The notes: generated by a model from the sequence alone, not told the origin. 64,000 bases of DNA from Sodalis glossinidius str. 'morsitans' (GCF_000010085.1 NC_007712.1:3596001-3660000), one strand, 5' to 3'. Counted from the stretch's first letter, positions 18,309 through 28,984 are shown. Made by a program: numbers and translations.

Positions 18309-18326
18309 TTGTCATAAAAGCGTCAT
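18309..18326 (+). promoter_or_regulatory. PhoB binding site (Pho box) upstream of phoA
   Basis: TTGTCATAAAAGCGTCAT matches the E. coli phoA Pho box CTGTCATAAAGTTGTCAC at 13 of 18 bases, including both TGTCA-like half sites 11 bases apart. It lies 60-80 bases before the phoA start, the expected place for phosphate-starvation control. The box survives although the gene is dead. Confidence 0.7.
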
Positions 18327-18385
18327 CGCCCTTTCGTAGACTCCGGTCAGGTTTAAGAGAGTAAAATGACAATGGGAGCTCTTTT

Positions 18386-19768
18386 ATGATGTTGCATTCC
18401 TCTGGCACACGTTCACCTCTCTCTGGCAATAAGCGCCGTTATTCTCGCAGCCAACAGTCTCGCCGCACCGGCGATATCACACAACCCGGCGGTGCCCGCC
18501 GCCTGCAGGGCGATCAGACCGCCACATTGGTCGCATCGCTCAGCAACCGCCAGGCCAAAAATGTGATTCTGCTTATCGGTGACGGTATGGGCGATTCCGA
18601 AATTACCGCCGCACGCAATTATGCTTATGGCGCGGGAAAAATGTTTCCGGGCATTGACGCGCTACCGATCACCGGTCAATACACCCATTACTCTCTGGAT
18701 AAAACCAGCCACAAGCCGAGTTATGTGACCGATTCCGCCGCGTCGGCCACCGCCTGGTCGACCGGCGTGAAAACCTATAATGGCGCGCTGGACGTGGATA
18801 TGCGCGGACAAGACCACCCGACGATCCTGGAAATGGCCAAAGCGGCGAGTAAAGCGACCGGCAATGTCTCAACCGTCGAACTCGAAGACGCTACGCCGGC
18901 GGCGTTGGTGGCCCACGTCAGTTTCCGCAAATGCTATGGACCGGTAGAAACCAGTGAGCTTTGCAGCGCGCAGGCGCTGGAAAATAACGGCCGCGGCTCG
19001 ATTGCGGAGTAGTTGCTGGCGGCGCGGGCCGACGTCACTCTGGGCGGCGGCGGCAAAACCTTTGCCGAGCAGGCGAAAGCCGGCCAATGGCAGGGCAAAA
19101 CCCTGCGTGAGCAGGCGTTGCTGGTAAACGATGCCGAAGGTCTGCAGGCCGTCACCGGCGCCAATCAGCAGTAACCGTTTCTTGGACTGTTCGCCGAGGG
19201 CAATATGCCGGTACGCTGGCAGGGACCGAAGGCGGTGTATCACGGCAACGTCGATGGTCAACCCGTCACCTGTGGCGACAACCCCGACCGTAGCGCCAGC
19301 GTACCCACGCTGGCGATGATGACCCAAAAGGCCATCAATTTACTGAAAGTCAATCCGCAGGGCTTTTTCCTGCAGGTAGAGGGCGCATCGATAGATAAAC
19401 AGGATCACGCCGCCAACCCCTGCGGCCAATTTGGTGAAACGGTGGATTTGGATGAGGCGGTACAAATTGCGCTGGAATTTGCCCGCTCCGACAGGAATAC
19501 GCTGGTGGTGGTCACCGCGGACCATGCCCATTACAGCCAGATCATCGAGGCCGATGCCAAGGCGCCGGGTTTGACGCAGGCGCTAACCACCAAAGATGGC
19601 GCGATAATGGCGATAAGCTAAGGCAACTCGGAAGATGCGGAATCTCAGGGCCATACCGGCACCCATTTGCGCATCGCCGCCTATGGTCCCCATGCGGCCA
19701 ATGTTGCGGGCCTGACGAACCAAACCGATTTGTTCTATACCCTGCGTGATGCTCTGGGATTGAAATAA
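18386..19768 (+). pseudogene. phoA: Alkaline phosphatase PhoA, inactivated
   Basis: Periplasmic phosphomonoesterase. Strong matches: KNVILLIGDGMGDSEITAAR, VTDSAASATAWSTGVKTYNG (with the catalytic serine of DSAAS), FFLQVEGASIDKQDHAANPC and VVVTADHAHYSQI. The signal peptide (LSLAISAVILAANSLAAPA) is in a different frame from the mature part, so a frameshift lies near 18470. In-frame stops occur at 19010-19012 (TAG, where E. coli has Gln), near 19171 (TAA) and at 19619-19621 (TAA for Tyr). A normal C-terminus ends at 19768. Four or more lesions; not functional. A Pho box is still present upstream. Confidence 0.93.
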
Positions 19769-19872
19769 TCCCGCGCTGCGCCGTCGGGGAGTAACGCTGC
19801 CCGGCGACGACAGGCCCCTGTGTGCACTATCCTACCGCCCGGTGGCGCAAGCGACCGTCACGCGCCTGCCTC

Positions 19873-20337
19873 TCAGTTCCGCACCAGTTGTCGGGCCATG
19901 GTGTAGCCGGTGAGGTGGAAGGCATGACTTTCATACAGCGCGCGGGCGTGAGGATTATTGGCCGACACCCGCAGCGCCACCTCCTTACATCCCGCGGCCA
20001 TAAGCTTGCTATCCAGCGCTGTCAATGCGGCACGGCCGTAACCCCGGCGGCGCCACTGCGGCAGGATACTGAAATCGCAGATATAAGCCTCTGGCAGGTT
20101 ACGCAGGCTGACCCAAAGGTAGCCCACCCGTTCGTCGTCACAGACGATGCACCCCAGCCGGTGGTCGGCGGTATCAGGTCCCTCAGGAAGATAATCATGC
20201 ATAATGCGCGCGGCGTTATCGCGGCCAACGGCCAATGAATAGCCGTGATTGTCGCTGAGATCGCGTGCATAGTCTTCAATCGCGCCGGGCAGGTAGAGGT
20301 CAAACTCCGCCGTGGTCATTTTTCGTAATGTAATCAT
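19873..20337 (-). CDS. GNAT-family N-acetyltransferase
   Basis: A 154-residue single-domain acetyltransferase from the ATG at 20337 (GGA about 9 bases upstream; a longer frame from 20382 lacks such a signal). The acetyl-CoA binding motif is visible as CDFSILPQWRRRGYGRAALT, followed by VALRVSANNPHARALYESHA, typical of the C-terminal half of GNAT enzymes. Substrate unknown. It appears intact, between a dead phoA and a dead dms operon. Confidence 0.85.
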   Translation of the reverse strand: MITLRKMTTAEFDLYLPGAIEDYARDLSDNHGYSLAVGRDNAARIMHDYLPEGPDTADHRLGCIVCDDERVGYLWVSLRNLPEAYICDFSILPQWRRRGYGRAALTALDSKLMAAGCKEVALRVSANNPHARALYESHAFHLTGYTMARQLVRN

Positions 20338-20800
20338 CTGCTTTCCGTTGTGCTTAATCATAAACGCCGGGGGTGTCCCCATCCTCGAGCAATGATACTG
20401 CTAATGCGTCATCTCATCACGTCCGACCCTTCTTTGATACGCACCGCTGCCCGTCTGCCCCACAGGCTGTGATCCTGGCGCCCTTGTGGCCCCCACGCAG
20501 CGAACCCAACACCCGCGCCCTACCTCACCAACCCTACAATGCCACACTTTGCCTTACCTGCAATGCAATGTCTCTCCTTGCCTTACTTTGCCGGCGTGCC
20601 ATAACGCTATATCCCCGCCAATAACGCTATCTTTGTCACATTCTTCACCCACCGTGGTGATTAACCATAACAACATTGAGTGAAAACAAATGCATTCGTT
20701 CATAGGTTAATTATTACTCTAAAATAAAATAGTTTTTATAACAATTAACTGACCTTGCGCTGAGCGGTTTAATTTTATTTGAGCAATCAATGGATGATCG
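20338..20800. other. Intergenic region upstream of dmsA
   Basis: About 460 bases. The left half is C-rich and low in complexity (repeated TTGCCTTAC-like words near 20550-20600); the right half is AT-rich and should hold the dms promoter. No clear FNR site or gene is seen. Confidence 0.4.
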
Positions 20801-23144
20801 ATGAAAACTAACTCCCTTTCCCCGCAGGAGCCGGTAACTATCAGCCGGCGCGACCTGCTTAAAGACGGTACCGCAGCCGGCGGTTTATTGCTGGTCAGCC
20901 ATGTTCTACCCCTGCCTTTTCGCCAGGCGCACGCCGAGTCTACCGTACCCGTCGTCGCGCAAGATAACGTCGTCTGGAGTATGTGCTCGGTGAACTGCGG
21001 CAGCCGCTACGCGCTGCGCATGCATGCATGTGCGCGATGACGAAATGTACTGGGTGGAAACCGATCACACCAGCGACGACCAGTATGGCGATCATCAGGT
21101 GCTCGCCTGCCTGCGCGGCCGCTCTATTCGCTGCCGCATGAACCATCCCGACCGCCTGAATTATCCGATGAAGCGGGTCGGCAAGCGTAGCGAAGGTAAA
21201 TTTCAGCGCATCAGTTGGGACGAAGCGCTGGACACCCTGAGCGCCAATTTAAAGCGGATTGTTAAAGATTACGGCAACGAAGCCGTCTTCATTCATTACA
21301 GCTCCGGTATTACCGGCGACAACTTTTGCCGCTTGTCCTTCCGGCTCGCTGGTCACCAGGCTAATGAATTGCTATGGCGGATCGCTTGGCCAGTACGGTA
21401 CCTACAGCACCGCGCAGATTGCCGCCGCCATGCCTTACACCTACGGCAGCAATGAAGGCAATAGCACCTCAGACATCGTCAATACCAAATTGGTGGTGAT
21501 GTTCGGCAATAACCCGGCGGAAACACGCATGAGCGGCGCCGGCATTACCTATCATCTGGAGCATGCGCGGGAACGCTCGCAGGCACGCATGATCGTCATC
21601 GACCCACGCTATACCGACACCGCCGCCGGCCGCGAGGACGAATGGATCCCCATCCGCCCGGGCACCGACGCCGCGCTGGTGAACGCCATCACCTGGGTTC
21701 TCATCACCGAAAATCTGGTGGATCAGGCGTTTCTCGATACTTACTGTATCGGCTATGACGAGAAGAACCTGCCGGCGGACGCCCCCGCCAACGGGCATTA
21801 CAAGGAGTACATTCTTGGCGAAGGTGACGATGGCATCGCCAAAACCCCGCCTGGGCGGAAAAAATCACCACGATACCGCGCGATCGCATCATCAAGCTGG
21901 CCTATATCTGCCGGGGTGGGGACCGCAACGGCAGGCCAATGGCGAGCAAACCTCGCACGCCATCGCCATGCTGTCGATTCTTACCGGCAATGTGGGTATC
22001 AACGGCGGCAACAGCGGCGCCTGGGAGTCCACCTATACCATTACCATCGAACGGTTGCCGGTGGGCAGCAACCCGGTGAAAACCAAGATACCGGTGTTTT
22101 TATGGACCGACGCCATTGCCCGCGGTCGGGAATTGACCGCGCTGAAAGATAGCATTCAGGGCAAGGATAAACTCGACGTTCCAATTAAATTCATCTGGAA
22201 TTACGCCAGCAATACGCTGGTGAATCAGCACTCTGACATCAATCGCACCCACGAGATCCTGCAAAACGACAAAGATTGCGAGATGATCGTGGTTGTGGAG
22301 AATTTCATGACCTCGTCGGCGAAGTACGCCGACCTGCTGCTACAGTACTTGATGACCACCGAGCAGGAAGATATCGTGCCAAACGATTATGCCGGCAATA
22401 TGGGCTATCTGATTTTCGGCCAGCCGGCCACCAGCGCGAAATTTGAACACCGGTCTCTCTACTGGATGACCAGCGAAATCGCCCGCCTACTGGGCGATGA
22501 TGTCTTGCAGCGATTCACTGAGGGCCGCAGTCAATCGGAGTGGCTGCACTATCTGTACGCCAAAATGCGCGCGCGCGATCCCGACGGCCATTTTGTCGCC
22601 CGCCAATTTCGCGAGGATCACGCAGGCCATCCGTTGAAAACCCCGTCGGGGAAAATCGAGATCTACTCGGCGCGCCTGGCGGATATCGCCGTCCGCTGGC
22701 AATTGCAGCAAGGTGATACCATTACGCCGCTACCGCAGTATGTCTCGACCTTTGAGGGCTGGGATGACCCGCTGCGCACGCGTTTCCCCCTGCAACTGGC
22801 GGGATTCCACTATAAAGCGCGGACACACTCCAGCTACGGCAATATCGATGTCCTGCAGGCGGCCTGCCAGCAGGACATCTGGATAAATCCCCTCGACGCC
22901 CGATCGCGGGAGATTAAAAACGGCGATTGGGTCAGAGTCTTTAACGATCGCGGCGAGGTCCACATTCTGGCAAAAGTCACGCCGCGCATTTTGCCCGGGG
23001 TAACCGCAATTGTCCAAGGCGCCTGGCCGATATGAACGGCTATAATGGTGGCTGCATCAATACTCTCACCACGCAGCGTCCGTCGCCGCTGGCGAAGGGC
23101 AATCCCCGCAGCATACCAATCTTATCCAGATAGATAAGGCGTAG
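20801..23144 (+). pseudogene. dmsA: Molybdopterin-containing DMSO reductase catalytic subunit DmsA-like, degraded
   Basis: Anaerobic terminal reductase, exported by the Tat pathway. The N-terminus carries a twin-arginine signal (ISRRDLLKDGTAAGG) and the start of the iron-sulfur region (WSMCSVNCGSRYALRMH). Frames then change near 21020, 21340, 21840 and 23030. Clear pieces include GKRSEGKFQRISWDEALDTL, GSLGQYGTYSTAQIAAAMPY, VVMFGNNPAETRMSGAGITY, AIAMLSILTGNVGINGGNSG and KFIWNYASNTLVNQHSDINR. The C-terminal end NGGCINTLTTQRPSPLAKGN is out of frame. Length otherwise matches the ~800-residue family. Dead by multiple frameshifts. Confidence 0.93.
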
Positions 23145-23154
23145 GGAGTCGGTA

Positions 23155-23773
23155 ATGAGTACTTAATACGGATTTTATGTTGATTACGAACGTTTCACCG
23201 GCTGTAAAACCTGCGAGCTGGCTTGCAAGTATTATAAAAACCTGTCGCCGCAGGTTAGTTTTCGTCGTATTTATGAATATGCCGGCGGCGACTGGCAGCA
23301 GGATGGCGACAGCTATCATCAGAACGTCTTTGCCTATTATCTGTCCATCGCTTGCAACCATTGCGAGGATCCGGCCTGCGTTAAAGTCTGCCCGAGCGCC
23401 GCCATGCATAAAGGGGAAGACAGTTTTGTGGTGGTGAATGAAGAGATTTGCATCGGCTGCCGCTATTGCCATATGGCGTGCCCTTACGGCGCGCCGCAGT
23501 TTGATGCCGCCAAAGGGCCACATGACCAAATGCGATGGCTGCCACGAGCGGGTGGCGGTGGGGCAAAAACCCATTTGCGTTGAATCTTGCCCCTTACGGG
23601 CTCTGGATCTGGCGCCTATCGAACAGCTGCGCGCCAAGTACGGTCAACTGGCGGAAGTCTCTCCGTTGCCGCCGGCACATTTCACCCGGCCCAATCTGGT
23701 GCTGAAGGACAATAGCAATAACCGGCCGGTGGGCGATACCACCGGCTACCTGGCTAACCCGCGGGAGGTGTAA
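23155..23773 (+). pseudogene. dmsB: DMSO reductase iron-sulfur subunit DmsB-like, degraded
   Basis: Four-cluster ferredoxin-like electron-transfer subunit. The start ATG AGT ACT is followed by a TAA where the family has Gln (MST-stop-YGFYVDYERFTG). Cys motifs remain: CKTCELACKYYKN, CNHCEDPACVKVCPSAA and CIGCRYCHMACPYGAPQ. A frameshift near 23515 precedes MTKCDGCHERVAVGQKPICV and the normal C-terminus (GDTTGYLANPREV). Two lesions; same operon as dmsA, 10 bases downstream. Confidence 0.93.
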
Positions 23774-23774
23774 C

Positions 23775-24632
23775 ATAGGTAATGGATGGCATGAATGGCC
23801 GTTAATGTTTTTCACCGTGGCCGGCCAGTGCGTGATCGGCGGCTATCTGGCGATGGCAGCGCTGCTGCTCGGCGGGCGGTTGTCGGCAGACAGCGGTCGC
23901 CGGGTGCGCAGGATGATGTTTTTTCTGTGGGCGCTGATGGGGTGGGCTTTGCCGCATCCATGCTGCATTTGGGATCGCCGTTGCGAGCCATGAACGCCCT
24001 CAACCGGCTGGGTGCCTCGCCGCTGAGCAACGAGATAGCGACCGGCTCGCTGTTTTTCGCCCTGGGCGGACTTTACTGGCTGTTGGCGGTGCTAAATCGT
24101 GCCGGTCGGGCTGGATAAACTCTGGCTGGTGGTGACGGCGCTGGCGGGGCTGGTCTTTCTGTACGCCATGGAGCGGGTCTATCTTATTGATACCGTGCCA
24201 ACCTGGTACAGCGTCTTTACGCCGCTCGGTTTTGTGTTGACGGTATTGATAGGCGGCCCGCTGCTCGGCTATCTGCTGCTGCGCGCGGCGGGGGTCCCGG
24301 ACGCTGCCATGCGCTATCTGCCCTGGGTAAGCTCGCTTGCCCTGCTGGCCACCTGCTGGTGGTCATTTTGCAGGCCAGCCAGCTACCCACAATCCACAGT
24401 TCCGTGCAGCAGGCGGTAACGCTGATTCCCGATTACGGTTTGCTGATGGCCGGCCTTCTGGTGCTGCTGGTGCTTGGGCTGGCGTTCTGGTTGCTGCCGC
24501 AGCTGCGCGTGAAAAACGCCGGCGGTCGGCGGACTGGCGTTTGGGATGCTTTGGGTATTGTGCGGCGAACTCATCGGCCGGGCCGTGTTTTACGGGCTGC
24601 ATATGACCGTCGGTATGGCGGTGGCCGGTTAA
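23775..24632 (+). pseudogene. dmsC: DMSO reductase membrane anchor DmsC-like, degraded
   Basis: Quinol-oxidising membrane anchor. The expected start is mutated: the codon before GNGWHEWPLMFFTVAGQC is ATA (23775-23777) instead of ATG. Frameshifts near 23940, 24100, 24370 and 24530 separate pieces such as FAASMLHLGSPLRAMNALNR, TVPTWYSVFTPLGFVLTVLI and LPTIHSSVQQAVTLIPDYGL. The last codons (GLHMTVGMAVAG, stop at 24630-24632) persist. Clearly non-functional. Confidence 0.92.
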
Positions 24633-24675
24633 CCACGCGCTGGCGGCCGAGGGCTGCCCGCTTTGCGAGCGAGTT

Positions 24676-25008
24676 GATGATGACTGAGATTTCCGGTACC
24701 GACGGCCGAGAGGGGCTACCACAGCCGCAGGCGGATCGTCAGCGAGCCGGCGCGGATTGTCGCACAGTTTCGGCAGCACGCTGCCTGAACGGCAACGGCG
24801 CGTCAAGGGCTGACAGCAACGCGGCCATCGCGTCAGCAGAGGCGTGCGGCACCATCGCCTTCACCTGCAGGACGCTGGGCACGTTGCTTTATTACTCCCC
24901 CGAGGGGCCGGAACACCAGCCGCTACTGGCTGCGCTGTCCGGGGATGCCTGGCAGGCAGAATGGCCGGCGCTACCGTGGGGGTCGGTTTACCTGGACGAG
25001 GAAAGCAG
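24676..25008 (+). pseudogene. dmsD: DmsD/TorD-type redox-enzyme chaperone, fragment
   Basis: A piece of the cytoplasmic chaperone that guides DmsA to the Tat system. FTCRTLGTLLYYSPEGPEHQ and PLLAALSGDAWQAEWP match the N-terminal part of DmsD, directly followed after a deletion by LPWGSVYLDEES, a motif from the middle of the protein. The first ~55 codons of the open frame do not look like DmsD, so the start is uncertain. The 3' part is replaced by sequence of a minus-strand ABC permease remnant. Location after dmsC fits an original dmsABCD operon. Confidence 0.75.
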
Positions 25009-25979
25009 AGAACAGCAGCTCACTATCCGAATCCCCCAGGGCACGCCGGATGTACAGCCCCTTCCGTTTGGCCGAGTGCAGGATACCGTTGAGATTGAAA
25101 AAGTTGATGAGGGTCGTCACCAGGACAAAGGCACCGGCTCCGTAAAGGGTATAGAGCAGCCAGCGGGAAATCACCGTTGCGATTTCATCGGCATAGCCGC
25201 CATCATAATGCATGGCGCCAATTGGACATGCGCTCAATTGAATAAACTGCGAAGGGGTAAAGGGCGCACCGGGCAGCTGCGGCGCGTGGCGCTTGACAAT
25301 CGCCTGTAACATCGAGTCATCAGGCAGCGCCCGCGTTTTCATCCGGGCGAAGGCATAAATCTGCGTGCTGTACCAGTCCCCTCGCCTGGCGTAGTAATCT
25401 TCCACGAGCGCCGGCGAAAAGGCGATTATCGCCTGCATCGCCAGGCTGGACGCCGGCTGTGGCTGCACCACCCCTTTGATGGTAAATATCCCTTTGCCTT
25501 CGAGATGTATCGTTTTGCCAACGGGGGAGTCGAACCCCAAATACCGACGATTAAATTCGGGGTGATATACATTTCATTTTTCCCCGGCGGAGCAAGAGCC
25601 TGCTGAAAAGGGTGCATCATGTCAAGAAAGCCAGAGCTGACGGCGAACAGCGCTACCCGCGGAACCAGGCGATCCGGGTAGCGCTGAAGAAACGATAAGT
25701 GAACTCTGCGACATTGACCTGCGGGGCATTTTGCAGCACATCCACCAGCGGTAGCGGAACCCGGGCGGAGCGAATAATCTCACCGCCGGGAACCGTAAAG
25801 CGGGTTTCCAGTCGATACAACCGTGCGTGGTCATGACTGAAACGATCTCTGCGCTGATCTTGCAGAAAGAGCAGCAAGACCAAAAAGGCACAGACAAAAC
25901 CAAAAGCGGTGATGACCACCACCAGCATGGCGCTGACCGGACTCAGTTTAATATCGTCAAGATATTATCTCATTATCAT
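25005..25979 (-). pseudogene. FtsX/MacB-type ABC transporter permease, degraded fragment
   Basis: Minus-strand remnant. The first transmembrane segment is SAMLVVVITAFGFVCAFLVL, preceded by a stop five codons after the ATG at 25979. Periplasmic MacB-like pieces follow (RRDRFSHDHARLYRLETRF; FDSPVGKTIHLEGKGIFTIK; QAIIAFSPALVEDYYARRGD), then a second membrane region (ISRWLLYTLYGAGAFVLVTT; INFFNLNGILHSAKRKGLYI). Frames change near 25650 and 25540. The 3' end fuses to the dmsD remnant near 25005. Such permeases act in export of peptides or lipoproteins; substrate unknown. Confidence 0.75.
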
Positions 25980-26123
25980 GTTCATTTCCGGTCAGAGAAA
26001 AAAGAGGAGAGCAATAACGGGCAAAATGGCAAAACTATTATTAGCCATGCCACCGAACCAGAAAATTAATCGATACCTGCTGGCCTATTTCATTTAAATT
26101 AGCGCATTGCGGTCAGACATAAC

Positions 26124-26351
26124 TTAAAAGCGGAATGACCAATTCCAGGCAAGGTGCCGCCGTTGACAGGCCCGCTGCTCCAGGGCATGACAAATTTCCT
26201 CATTGACGTTCATCCCCGGCGGGTTGAATAACGCTGAAAAGGCGAGTAGCCACTGCTTCACTTTTGACGGCACTCCGCCAAAGGGGACAGTGGGCACATG
26301 ACATTCCATATCTACTTCCACATGCTGTTGAGTGAATAATGATGATTGCAA
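26124..26351 (-). CDS. Small hypothetical protein upstream of the ABC permease remnant
   Basis: A 75-codon frame (or 61 codons from an internal Met at 26309) with a mixed sequence that includes two Cys near the C-terminal side (EEICHALEQRACQRRH). An AT-rich promoter-like region lies upstream and the ABC permease remnant downstream on the same strand. I do not recognise it; it may be a small protein linked to that transporter, or a chance frame. Confidence 0.22.
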   Translation of the reverse strand: MQSSLFTQQHVEVDMECHVPTVPFGGVPSKVKQWLLAFSALFNPPGMNVNEEICHALEQRACQRRHLAWNWSFRF

Positions 26352-26676
26352 TTCTTACTAACAACTTTAGCACTATTTATTCTTGATAAAAAATCAAAGA
26401 CCGTCAATTGTATGCGCTTTTTATACAATAATTGATTCACAGTTTAATGTTAATATTTTAAATAATTTTGAAATATAATATTAAAAATATATAAAATACA
26501 CTAACATTCATATTAAAATATGAAGTTAATTTGATACTTATTTAAAAATTAACTTTAAATTGAACAAAAACTATTATGTCAGCCCGGAGCCGTTGGCATA
26601 AACAGAGGGTAAAGCCGGGCTGGTCAGGGCGGGAAAATGGGCGCAGCCGGCCTGTAAGGACGGCCGTCTATGTCTG
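26352..26676. other. AT-rich intergenic region
   Basis: About 325 bases; 26380-26570 is extremely AT-rich with many A/T runs. No gene or motif recognised. Bases 26580-26676 are GC-richer and lie just after the end of the ytfH remnant. Confidence 0.4.
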
Positions 26677-27107
26677 TCAATCCGTTGTCGCTTGCGATAA
26701 GCTTTCGTTTGCGGTGTAGGCCGCGCGCGCCAGCAGGATGGACGGTAGATGATGTTCAATCCAGTCCGTCAACGCCGCGACTTTAAGGCTTACCTCCCGC
26801 CCCGGCTCGGCTCGCTTAAGTGGTATTCTACATGCGGCGGCACGACCGGCAGAGCGGTGCGTACGACCCATCCATCTTCCTCCAGCAGACTCAAGGTTTG
26901 CGCCAACATCTTTTCACTCACGCCGCCGACTTTGCGTCACAGTTGGCTGAAACGCAGCGTCTCCTGACCCAGCGCGAGCAGTACCAATACCCCTCAGCAG
27001 CTGGTTAAATGCTTCAGTACCGCGCGTAAGGGGCAGTTGGGATCCAGTACGTCCCCCCGTTGCATGCTCGTTGCCAGCACCCCGTCCGGCAGGTGATTCT
27101 CAATCAT
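26677..27107 (-). pseudogene. ytfH: HxlR-family regulator YtfH-like, inactivated
   Basis: From the ATG at 27107 it reads MIENHLPDGVLATSMQRGDV, then LDPNCPLRAVLKHLTS. It then has TGA where a Trp is expected (near 27000), LVLLALGQETLRFSQL, a second TGA (near 26938), RKVGGVSEKMLAQTLSLLEE, and PPHVEYHLSEPGREVSLKVA. Those are the winged-helix signatures of HxlR regulators. It is divergent from a qorB remnant, as ytfH is from qorB (ytfG) in E. coli. Two nonsense mutations inactivate it. Confidence 0.85.
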
Positions 27108-27187
27108 GACACTTATCTTTTTGTATGTACTTACTTTTTGTTAGTTTAAGCGATATGCTTCTTTTTTTCATCCTGAAAGGATGAAGA

Positions 27188-27729
27188 ATGATGATTGCGA
27201 TTACCGGCTCTACCGGCCAACTTGGCCGTCTGGTTATTAAAGAATTGCTTAAAAAGGTGCCCGCGGAGCAAATTGTCGCCGTCGTTCGTTCGCCGGCGAA
27301 GGCCGACGAGTTGACACAGCGGGGCGTGCAGGTGCGCCAGGGGGATTACGATCAACCGGACACGCTCATCGCCGCGGTTATCGATGCCGCCAAACGGGCC
27401 GGGGTCACGCTGTTGGCCTATACCAGCCTTCTGCATGCGGACAAGCCCGTTGGGGCTCGGCGAGGAGCATCGCGCCACCGAAGCCCTGCTGGCGGCGGAA
27501 ATCAGCCATCAGTCGGGGCAGGCCGTGTAGTTGTGAATCTGCCTCAGGCAGAGTATCAGGCCTTGCTGGAGCAGTGGGTCTACCGGCACCGCTGGCGGCG
27601 ATGCTGGCCGATCCGGAAAGCGGTGCCGCGTGCGGCGGCTTATTCGATGACGGGCAGCAATTGAGCCAGCTCATAGGCCGTCCCACCACACCGTTGACAA
27701 CGCTGGTGGCGCGCACGCTGAACGGATAA
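27188..27729 (+). pseudogene. qorB: NAD(P)H:quinone oxidoreductase QorB (YtfG)-like, degraded
   Basis: NmrA-like Rossmann protein that reduces quinones. MIAITGSTGQLGRLVIKELL contains the GxxGxxG dinucleotide motif; PAEQIVAVVRSPAKADELTQ follows. A deletion removes about 30 residues before IDAAKRAGVTLLAYTSLLHA; then a frameshift, a deletion of over 80 residues, and the C-terminus LPAPLAAMLADPESGA..GLFDDGQQLSQLIGRPTT in another frame, ending at 27729. Divergent partner of the ytfH remnant. Confidence 0.87.
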
Positions 27730-27789
27730 TCCCCCACCGCCAACGCGGGGCGCCGCAGCCGTCTGACGGCGGTGGTCGGCATATCTCCA

Positions 27790-28019
27790 CCGCGATAGGC
27801 CGCCGGCGGTCGACGCAGGGCGTAATCAAGCAAACGCGCCGCCGCCAGCAGCACCACGCGTTGATTCCAGCGCTGCACGGCGGTGAAAATCGGCAACAGA
27901 CCGGCGCCGTCCGGCGCGCGGCGCCAAACATTCATCACTACCCCTAGCATGCACATACCGCCGATCCACAGCGTCATACCGATGAAATGCAACGACTTTA
28001 AAAACATAAACAGTGTCAT
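27790..28019 (-). pseudogene. Integral membrane protein fragment (DUF2269/CopD-like)
   Basis: After a strong ribosome binding site (AAGGAG) the sequence reads MTLFMFLKSLHFIGMTLWIG, GMCMLGVVMNVWRRAPDG and LPIFTAVQRWNQRVVLLAAA. That is a histidine-containing first membrane helix and loop as in small CopD/DUF2269-like membrane proteins. After about 75 residues the frame runs antisense through the qorB remnant, so the gene is truncated. Exact family uncertain. Confidence 0.5.
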
Positions 28020-28128
28020 TTTTTTCTCCTTCGCCGGTCTCTGACAGTCGGCCGGTCCGGCTTAGCGCCGTTTTGATGTGCTCACAGAGTAAAGCGCCCG
28101 GCGGCGTCGGTGCCGGGCGGCATTCGGC

Positions 28129-28587
28129 ATGCGCATGATTGGCATCAAACGCACCCGGGATGAAGACGTCGCCTCGCGCTATCGGCTGGACTGGTTTGGC
28201 ATGCTGGATGAACTCCCCACGCTGCTCGGGCAGGCGGATTTTGTCGTGCTGAACCTGCCGGATAATGCACAAACCCACCATCTGATCAATGCGCAAAGCC
28301 TGACGTGGTGCAAACCCGGCAGCTTTCTCATCAACGTCGGCCGCGGCGGCCTTGTCGAGAAAAACGCGCTGGAACAAGCGATTATCCGCGGCCAACTGGC
28401 GGGCGCCGGGCTGGACGTGTTCTGGCAGGAACCGCCGGATCCCGACGATAGCCTGTTTCAGCAGAATGTCATTGCCACGCCCTATATCGGCGGGGTCACC
28501 GACATTTCCGCTGCCGGAAATATTCAGCCGGTCTGTGACAATCTCCGACGTTTGCAGCAGGGCGCGCCGCTGTGGCATCTGGCCTGA
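28129..28587 (+). pseudogene. D-isomer-specific 2-hydroxyacid dehydrogenase, C-terminal fragment
   Basis: The open part begins in the middle of the NAD-binding domain (FGMRMIGIKRTRDEDVASRY). It continues with the signatures ADFVVLNLPDNAQTHHLINA, FLINVGRGGLVEKNALEQAI, GAGLDVFWQEPPDPDD and VIATPYIGGVTDISAAGNIQ. The substrate domain and the GxGxxG loop (roughly the first 160 residues) are missing; only 50 bases separate it from the preceding membrane-protein gene. Remnant; substrate unknown. Confidence 0.8.
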
Positions 28588-28689
28588 AACGGCGCTTTTC
28601 TGGGGCGTGAAAAGAGATGTTGCACCCCAGGGGCGGCGAAGAGGCCGCCAAACGATAATACTTAGGGCTGGCTGTTACTGGAAAGTCAG

Positions 28690-28885
28690 ATGAATACCGA
28701 AATGCTGGCGCTGCTGTTTTCAGCGTTGCTTTGTCTTTTGCTGCCCTTGATTTACTCCTTCTTATACCAGCGTCAGGTGGGGATTTCCGGCACGCTGGGC
28801 AACTGCGAGACGATTCCGCCGCCAACGGATGCCGCCGCGCGCGGGCGACGGGCACATTGGAATCTGCTGGAAAAAAAGATGGCAA
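28690..28885 (+). pseudogene. MAPEG-family membrane protein fragment
   Basis: Starts at 28690 after GGAAAG. MNTEMLALLFSALLCLLLPL is a first membrane helix, and LGNCETIPPPTDAAARGRRA with HWNLLE matches the loop of MAPEG proteins (usually GNRD...GRAxRAHxNLLE). About half the domain is present and the sequence then becomes unrecognisable. Original role unknown. Confidence 0.55.
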
Positions 28886-28984
28886 TAGCGAGAAGGTTTG
28901 CCCCCCCGGCGCTACCTTGAGGTATCGCATTATCGGCGAATACCCTCAGATCCACCCAATGCTGTCATCAGGGGCATGACGATC

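Noticed and set aside
20770..20800. FNR site upstream of dmsA
   Set aside because: Only one half (ATCAA) fits and it lies too close to the start codon.
23122..23637. 171-codon minus-strand frame
   Set aside because: Complement of the Cys-rich dmsB coding region; shadow frame.
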